A stretch of DNA of 64,000 nt from assembly GCA_021801235.1 (NCBI GenBank), contig JAJYYG010000115.1, forward strand, positions 1 through 64,000, read 5' to 3'. Below the pieces are notes generated by a model that was not told the DNA's origin, did not search any database, and saw only the letters and a list, made by a program, of their open reading frames with translations. Both the position numbers and the translations under genes were made by a program. The stretch is from Actinomycetes bacterium (GTDB lineage: Bacteria; Actinomycetota; Acidimicrobiia; Acidimicrobiales; RAAP-2). Shown one piece after another: positions 60,053 to 64,000 of this stretch. The number at the start of each line of letters is the position of its first letter. Position 1 is the stretch's first letter.

Positions 60053-61447
60053 TCAGGGATGGGTCATCGACTCCGGTTGCACCGCCTCGTCGAACTGCTC
60101 TCCGGTCAGGAAGCCCAGGGCGACGACCGCCTCCCGGAGCGTGGTCCCCTCCTTGTGGGCCAGCTTGGCCACCTGGGCGGCCCGGTCGTAGCCGATCAAC
60201 GGGTTGAGCGCCGTCACCAGCATGAGCGAGTTGTCGAGGTGCTGGCGGATCCGGGGGAGATCGGGCTCCAACCCCTCCACGCAGAAGCGGGTGAACGTGC
60301 CCGAGGCGTCAGCCAGGAGCGCGATCGAGTGCAGCAGGTTGTGGATGATCACCGGTTTGCACACGTTCAGCTCGTGGTTCCCGCGAGCGCCGGCCATGGC
60401 GATGGCGGCATCGTTGCCGTACACCTGGACGCACACCATGATCAACGCCTCGCACTGGGTCGGGTTGACCTTGCCGGGCATGATCGACGAGCCCGGTTCG
60501 TTCTCCGGGAGCCGGAGCTCGCCGAGCCCGCACCGCGGGCCGGATCCGAGCCACCGGATGTCGTCGGCGATCTTGATCAGCGAGGTGGCGAGGGTGCGGA
60601 GCGCACCGCTCGCCATCACCAGGGCGTCGTGGGCGGCCAGGGCGGCGAACTTGTTCGGAGCGGTCACGAACGGCAGCCCGGTGAGCTCGGCGATCGCGGC
60701 CGCTACCCTGGTGCCGAACTCGGGGTGGGTGTTCAGGCCGGTACCGACCGCGGTCCCCCCGGCGGCGAGCTCGTAGAGACCGGAGAGCACCGCCTCGATG
60801 CGGACGAGGTCGGCGTCGAGCTGGGCGACGTAGCCCGAGAACTCCTGGCCGAGCGTGAGCGGCACCGCATCCATCAGATGAGTGCGGCCGATCTTCGTGA
60901 TTCCGGCGAAGGCACGGGACTTGGCATCCAGCGCGTCCCGGAGGTGCCGGACCGCCGGAAGCAGACGGTGGGTGATCTGCTCGACCGCGGCGATGTGCAT
61001 GGCGGTCGGGAACGTGTCGTTCGAGGACTGGGACATGTTGACGTCGTCGTTCGGGTGGATCGGCGACTTGGAACCCATCACCCCTCCCGCCATCTCGATG
61101 GCCCGGTTGGAGATCACCTCGTTGGCGTTCATGTTGCTCTGGGTGCCGCTGCCGGTCTGCCAGACCCGCAGGGGGAAGTGGGCGTCGAGCTTGCCGTCGG
61201 ACACCTCGCGTGCCGCGGCGATGATCAGCTCCGCCTTCTCCGGGGCCAGCTTGCCGAGCTCCGCGTTGACCTCCGCCGAAGCTTCCTTCAACACGCCGAT
61301 GGCCCGGATCAGCGGTCCGGGCATGCGATCGTCCCCGATCGGGAAGTGCTCGAGGGACCGTGCCGTCTGCGCCCCGTAGTACCGGTCGGCAGGGACCTCG
61401 ACCGCACCCATGCTGTCGGTCTCCGTACGGGTCCCGGTGGTCGTCAT
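60053..61447 (-). CDS. fumC: class II fumarate hydratase
   Basis: The 464-residue enzyme has [47 protein letters not shown] and the [16 protein letters not shown] signature. It interconverts fumarate and malate in the TCA cycle. The ATG at 61447 has AAAGGAGC upstream; frame upstream of it is not used. Confidence 0.95.
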   Translation of the reverse strand: MTTTGTRTETDSMGAVEVPADRYYGAQTARSLEHFPIGDDRMPGPLIRAIGVLKEASAEVNAELGKLAPEKAELIIAAAREVSDGKLDAHFPLRVWQTGSGTQSNMNANEVISNRAIEMAGGVMGSKSPIHPNDDVNMSQSSNDTFPTAMHIAAVEQITHRLLPAVRHLRDALDAKSRAFAGITKIGRTHLMDAVPLTLGQEFSGYVAQLDADLVRIEAVLSGLYELAAGGTAVGTGLNTHPEFGTRVAAAIAELTGLPFVTAPNKFAALAAHDALVMASGALRTLATSLIKIADDIRWLGSGPRCGLGELRLPENEPGSSIMPGKVNPTQCEALIMVCVQVYGNDAAIAMAGARGNHELNVCKPVIIHNLLHSIALLADASGTFTRFCVEGLEPDLPRIRQHLDNSLMLVTALNPLIGYDRAAQVAKLAHKEGTTLREAVVALGFLTGEQFDEAVQPESMTHP

Positions 61448-61603
61448 CGCCAGCTCCTTTCGCGGGTGGATCCGTGGGCTGCCACCCCGCTGTCGCCGGA
61501 TGGCGACGTTACTCCGTCGCAGCCGCGGCGGGAACCGCACCGTCCGGTCGCTCCCCGGTCGCGCCCGTCGGGCTGCGCCACGCTCTCCCGGGTCGCTCCC
61601 GGA

Positions 61604-62494
61604 TCAGCCGTCCCCGTCCGAGGCCCCCTGGCGTCGCACTCCGAGCTCCCATGCGCGCCGGGCCGTCGCCACGTCCTCCGACCGCGGTCCCTCCCCCGCT
61701 CCCGGCACCTCGAGGATGGCCGGGACGGCCTGCAACGCCGGCCTCCCGAGCAACGCCGCCAGGGCGTCGATGCCGATCGTCCCCTCGCCCAGGTTGGCGT
61801 GCCGGTCCCGGTTGGCGCCGTACGCCACCTTGGAGTCGTTGAGATGGAGGCACCGGAGTCGCTCGACGCCCACGGTGGAACGCACCGACTCCACCACCGC
61901 GTCCGCCTCGGCGTCGGTGGCGAAGGAGATCCCCGATGCCCAGAGGTGCTGGGTGTCGAGGCACACCCCGAGTCGCTCGTCGCCTCCGGCTGCGTCGATG
62001 ACCATCGCCAGCTCCTCGAAGGACCGCCCCACGGTGTCCCCGGCCCCGGCCGCGTTCTCCAGCAGGATGGGACAGGGCGACGGAGCAGGGACCGCGGCGT
62101 CGAGCGCACCGAGGAGCGCGGCCACGATGTCCGGGAGGGCACGGTCCAACCCGCTTCCCCGGTGGCTCCCGATGTGCAGCACGAGGCCGGCCGCCCCGAT
62201 CCCGACGGCGGTGGCGAGGTTGGCCTCCAGGCAGGTCCGGGACTTGGCGGCCAGTTCGGAGTCGGGGGAGGCCAGGTTGATGAGGTAGGTCGCATGGCAG
62301 AAGGTGGCGCTGACGGACGGGTGGTCGGCCTGGGCGAGCCGGTACGACTCGAGGACCTCGGGCCCGTACTGGGACGCCTTCCACTGCCGCGGGCTCTGGG
62401 TGAAGATCTGTACGACGTCGGCACCGACCGCGACGCCGTGCTCGAGGGCAGGGACGAGGCCGCGCCCCGCCCGGACGTGTGCGCCGATACGCAT
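61604..62494 (-). CDS. nfo: deoxyribonuclease IV (AP endonuclease)
   Basis: The 296-residue TIM-barrel enzyme has IGAHVRAGRGL, LVLHIGSHRG, ILLENAAGAG, VCLDTQHLWASG, HLNDSK and ILEVPG with zinc ligands. It nicks DNA at abasic sites. ATG 62494 is the likely start. Confidence 0.9.
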   Translation of the reverse strand: MRIGAHVRAGRGLVPALEHGVAVGADVVQIFTQSPRQWKASQYGPEVLESYRLAQADHPSVSATFCHATYLINLASPDSELAAKSRTCLEANLATAVGIGAAGLVLHIGSHRGSGLDRALPDIVAALLGALDAAVPAPSPCPILLENAAGAGDTVGRSFEELAMVIDAAGGDERLGVCLDTQHLWASGISFATDAEADAVVESVRSTVGVERLRCLHLNDSKVAYGANRDRHANLGEGTIGIDALAALLGRPALQAVPAILEVPGAGEGPRSEDVATARRAWELGVRRQGASDGDG

Positions 62495-62623
62495 GGGGCA
62501 CGGTACCAGGACGATCGGGGAGCCGAGGACGGAAGCGGACGGGGCCGGTAGGGTGGGACGCGGACCGTTCGTCCACCGGGGACACCGGCCTTCCAACCGG
62601 GCGGGTCCTCCCGGGCCCACGAC

Positions 62624-62653
62624 CGGCCGGCCACGCGACGGCCGGCCACGCGA
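62624..62653. repeat. 15-bp tandem duplication before the PPOX gene
   Basis: CGGCCGGCCACGCGA at 62624-62638 is repeated without change at 62639-62653, just before the ribosome binding site GAGAGGTGAGAG of the gene at 62670. It is probably a local slippage event. Confidence 0.7.
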
Positions 62654-62669
62654 GAGGTGAGAGCACACC

Positions 62670-63077
62670 ATGACGACATCTTTGACCCAGGCAGCACGGA
62701 CCTTGGCCGACCGGCCGGTGATCGCCACGGTCGCCACGGTGGACGCCGAAGGACGACCCCAGCTCACCCCGGTGTGGATCGACCGAGACGGCGACGACCT
62801 GGTGTTCAACACCGCCAAAGGCCGCGCCAAGCAGGCGAACCTCGACCGGGATCCCCATGTGGCCGTGGCCGTCGTGGACCCGGACGACGCCTACAACGTC
62901 CTCGTGGTCCGCGGCACGGTCGAGCGGAGCGAGGAGGGGGCCGACGCCCATATCGACGCGCTGGCCCACAAGTACCTCGGGGTCGACTCCTACCCGATGC
63001 GCCAACCCGGGGAGGTGCGGGTCAAGTACCGGGTCCGGACCGACCGGGTCGTCATGCAGCCTGCCGACGAGGCCTGA
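62670..63077 (+). CDS. PPOX-class F420-dependent enzyme, Rv1155-like
   Basis: The 135-residue split-barrel protein (RPVIATVATVDAEGRPQLTPVWIDRDGDDLVFNTAKGRAK; NLDRDPHVAVAV) matches the Rv1155-type family that binds F420. It may reduce biliverdin or similar. ATG 62670 has GAGGTGAGAG upstream. Confidence 0.8.
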   Translation: MTTSLTQAARTLADRPVIATVATVDAEGRPQLTPVWIDRDGDDLVFNTAKGRAKQANLDRDPHVAVAVVDPDDAYNVLVVRGTVERSEEGADAHIDALAHKYLGVDSYPMRQPGEVRVKYRVRTDRVVMQPADEA

Positions 63078-63110
63078 CCGGCAGGCGGTCGCCGCCCCGG
63101 TCCGGGATCC

Positions 63111-64000
63111 TCAGGTGGGCGTGCAGCTCGTCGCAAGCGACGCGACCGGGGACGCCTGCACCGCCGCGGTCATCGCTGCGAGCGAACCCGGTCGATGCCA
63201 GAGGTAGTGGTCGAGGAAGTCGATGCTCGCCTCTGCCACCAGGGCCTCGTAGCTGTCGGAGGTGGTGTACGCCTCCAGGTGGTCCGCTCCGTCCAGGCAG
63301 ACCAGGTACTTCGGTTGGGGAGCCGAAGTGAAGAACTGGTCGGTGTAGGCAGGCGGGTTCTCCACCGTGTCGGCGGTCCCCTGAAAGGCCAACAGAGGGG
63401 GTACTGCCGCCCCGGAGGGGAAGAACGTCCCCGGGAAGCCCCCGTAGGAGTGGAGCTCGGCACCCGAGAGGATCACCGTGGCACCGACCTCGATGAAGCG
63501 GCAGCAGGTGTTGTACGAGAGCGCCAGCGCGGTGTCCCCGCCGTCGGACTGTCCCGCCACACCGACCTCGGAGCCGTTCACCGCCCCGTGGAGCGGACTC
63601 GACGGCGTCGAAGACTCGGCCACCAGGTCTTGGACGACCGTCGCCATGTCCGCCGGCTGGTTGAGGATGTCCGGACGGTAGGGACCGCCGGGCGCAGCCG
63701 GATTGGTGAGGGGGAACGTGATGGCCGCCACCACGAAACCGTGGGATGCCCACGCCTCCAGGATCGGGTCGTAGCTCGCCGTGGCCTCGTCGAAGCCCGG
63801 GCCGAACACCACCAGGGGGAACGGGCCACCATCGGCCACCGGAGCTCCCGGGATGGGTGGGCTCCCGGCCACACCGGTGGCCGGGTACAGCACTTCGACG
63901 CTGACCTGCCTCGGGGCAGCGGCGGTACCGTCGGGGCTGTGCGGCGGCAGGAGCTCCTTGCCCGGTTCGTCGTAGACGCGGGTCAGGGATCCGATGGCGG
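63111..64000 (-). CDS. alpha/beta hydrolase (5' end outside the window)
   Basis: The frame is open to the right edge, so the N-terminus is missing. It has VVFGPGFDE (oxyanion loop), the nucleophile elbow VAGQSDGGDTAL and a late His (GADHLEAY), and resembles dienelactone or platelet-factor-acetylhydrolase-like enzymes. A GTG at 63893 is not a natural start, since the region before it is still coding-like. Confidence 0.75.
   Translation of the reverse strand, partial: AIGSLTRVYDEPGKELLPPHSPDGTAAAPRQVSVEVLYPATGVAGSPPIPGAPVADGGPFPLVVFGPGFDEATASYDPILEAWASHGFVVAAITFPLTNPAAPGGPYRPDILNQPADMATVVQDLVAESSTPSSPLHGAVNGSEVGVAGQSDGGDTALALSYNTCCRFIEVGATVILSGAELHSYGGFPGTFFPSGAAVPPLLAFQGTADTVENPPAYTDQFFTSAPQPKYLVCLDGADHLEAYTTSDSYEALVAEASIDFLDHYLWHRPGSLAAMTAAVQASPVASLATSCTPT

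Overview
The window is very GC-rich, with dense genes, many GTG starts and many 4-8 bp stop/start overlaps. Several gene families point to a high-GC actinobacterium (Actinomycetota): a mycothiol-conjugate amidase (Mca), a CysO-CysM-Mec cysteine route, F420-type oxidoreductases, a DevS/DevR-like sensor pair and a PspA-PspAA-HtpX-PspAB cluster. Acidimicrobiia or a related uncultured lineage is my guess; nothing in the window settles the species. No prophage, insertion sequence or CRISPR array was recognised.

Region by region. 0-0.5 kb: the start of a Na+/H+ antiporter (nhaA, running off the left edge) and a 49-residue zinc-ribbon protein. 0.6-4.3 kb: a minus-strand operon (VOC enzyme, carboxymuconolactone-decarboxylase-like protein, APH-like kinase, DUF7064-like protein, hotdog thioesterase) that looks catabolic. 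4.4-15.7 kb: a DevS/DevR-like heme-sensor two-component system, followed by a b6-like cytochrome operon, pyridoxamine-oxidase-fold flavoproteins, an SRPBCC protein, a GH65 glycoside phosphorylase fused to a dead HAD domain, and an AcuC-type deacetylase. DevR-box-like sequences lie upstream of several of these units, suggesting a local hypoxia/redox regulon. 16.3-26.7 kb: tRNA-Val, tRNA-Cys, a GT4 glycosyltransferase, a diguanylate cyclase, GlnD, an L,D-transpeptidase, an enoyl-CoA hydratase, a methyltransferase and a DUF4388 protein.

26.7-31.8 kb is a conserved block: rdgB, rph, an MBL hydrolase, cysM, cysO and mec on the minus strand, then smpB and the tmRNA gene ssrA on the plus strand. 31.8-35.0 kb, directly after ssrA, is an accessory patch: a PadR operon, one intact toxin-antitoxin (TA) module and a convergent, degenerate copy of it. 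35-41 kb holds a frameshifted Pro/Trp-rich protein, a secreted GH3 glycosidase, an RNA m5U methyltransferase, a nitroreductase and tRNA-Gly. A PIN toxin whose antitoxin is broken by a 13-bp duplication follows tRNA-Gly.

42-64 kb is mostly housekeeping and lipid or stress genes: an S1P-lyase-like decarboxylase, a HAD phosphatase, a ferritin-like protein, a DedA protein, a RecB-like nuclease, a PAP2 phosphatase, purE flanked by two F420-type LLM oxidoreductases, a YdjC-like protein missing catalytic residues, mca, the Psp/HtpX cluster, a PCD-family protein, a CYP142-like P450, fumC, nfo, an F420-type PPOX protein and a truncated alpha/beta hydrolase at the right edge.

Functional links: the DevSR-like pair probably controls the neighbouring respiratory, flavin and sugar genes. 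CysM, CysO and Mec form one cysteine-making pathway. SmpB and tmRNA form the trans-translation pair. Mca with the Psp/HtpX block suggests thiol and envelope stress defence.
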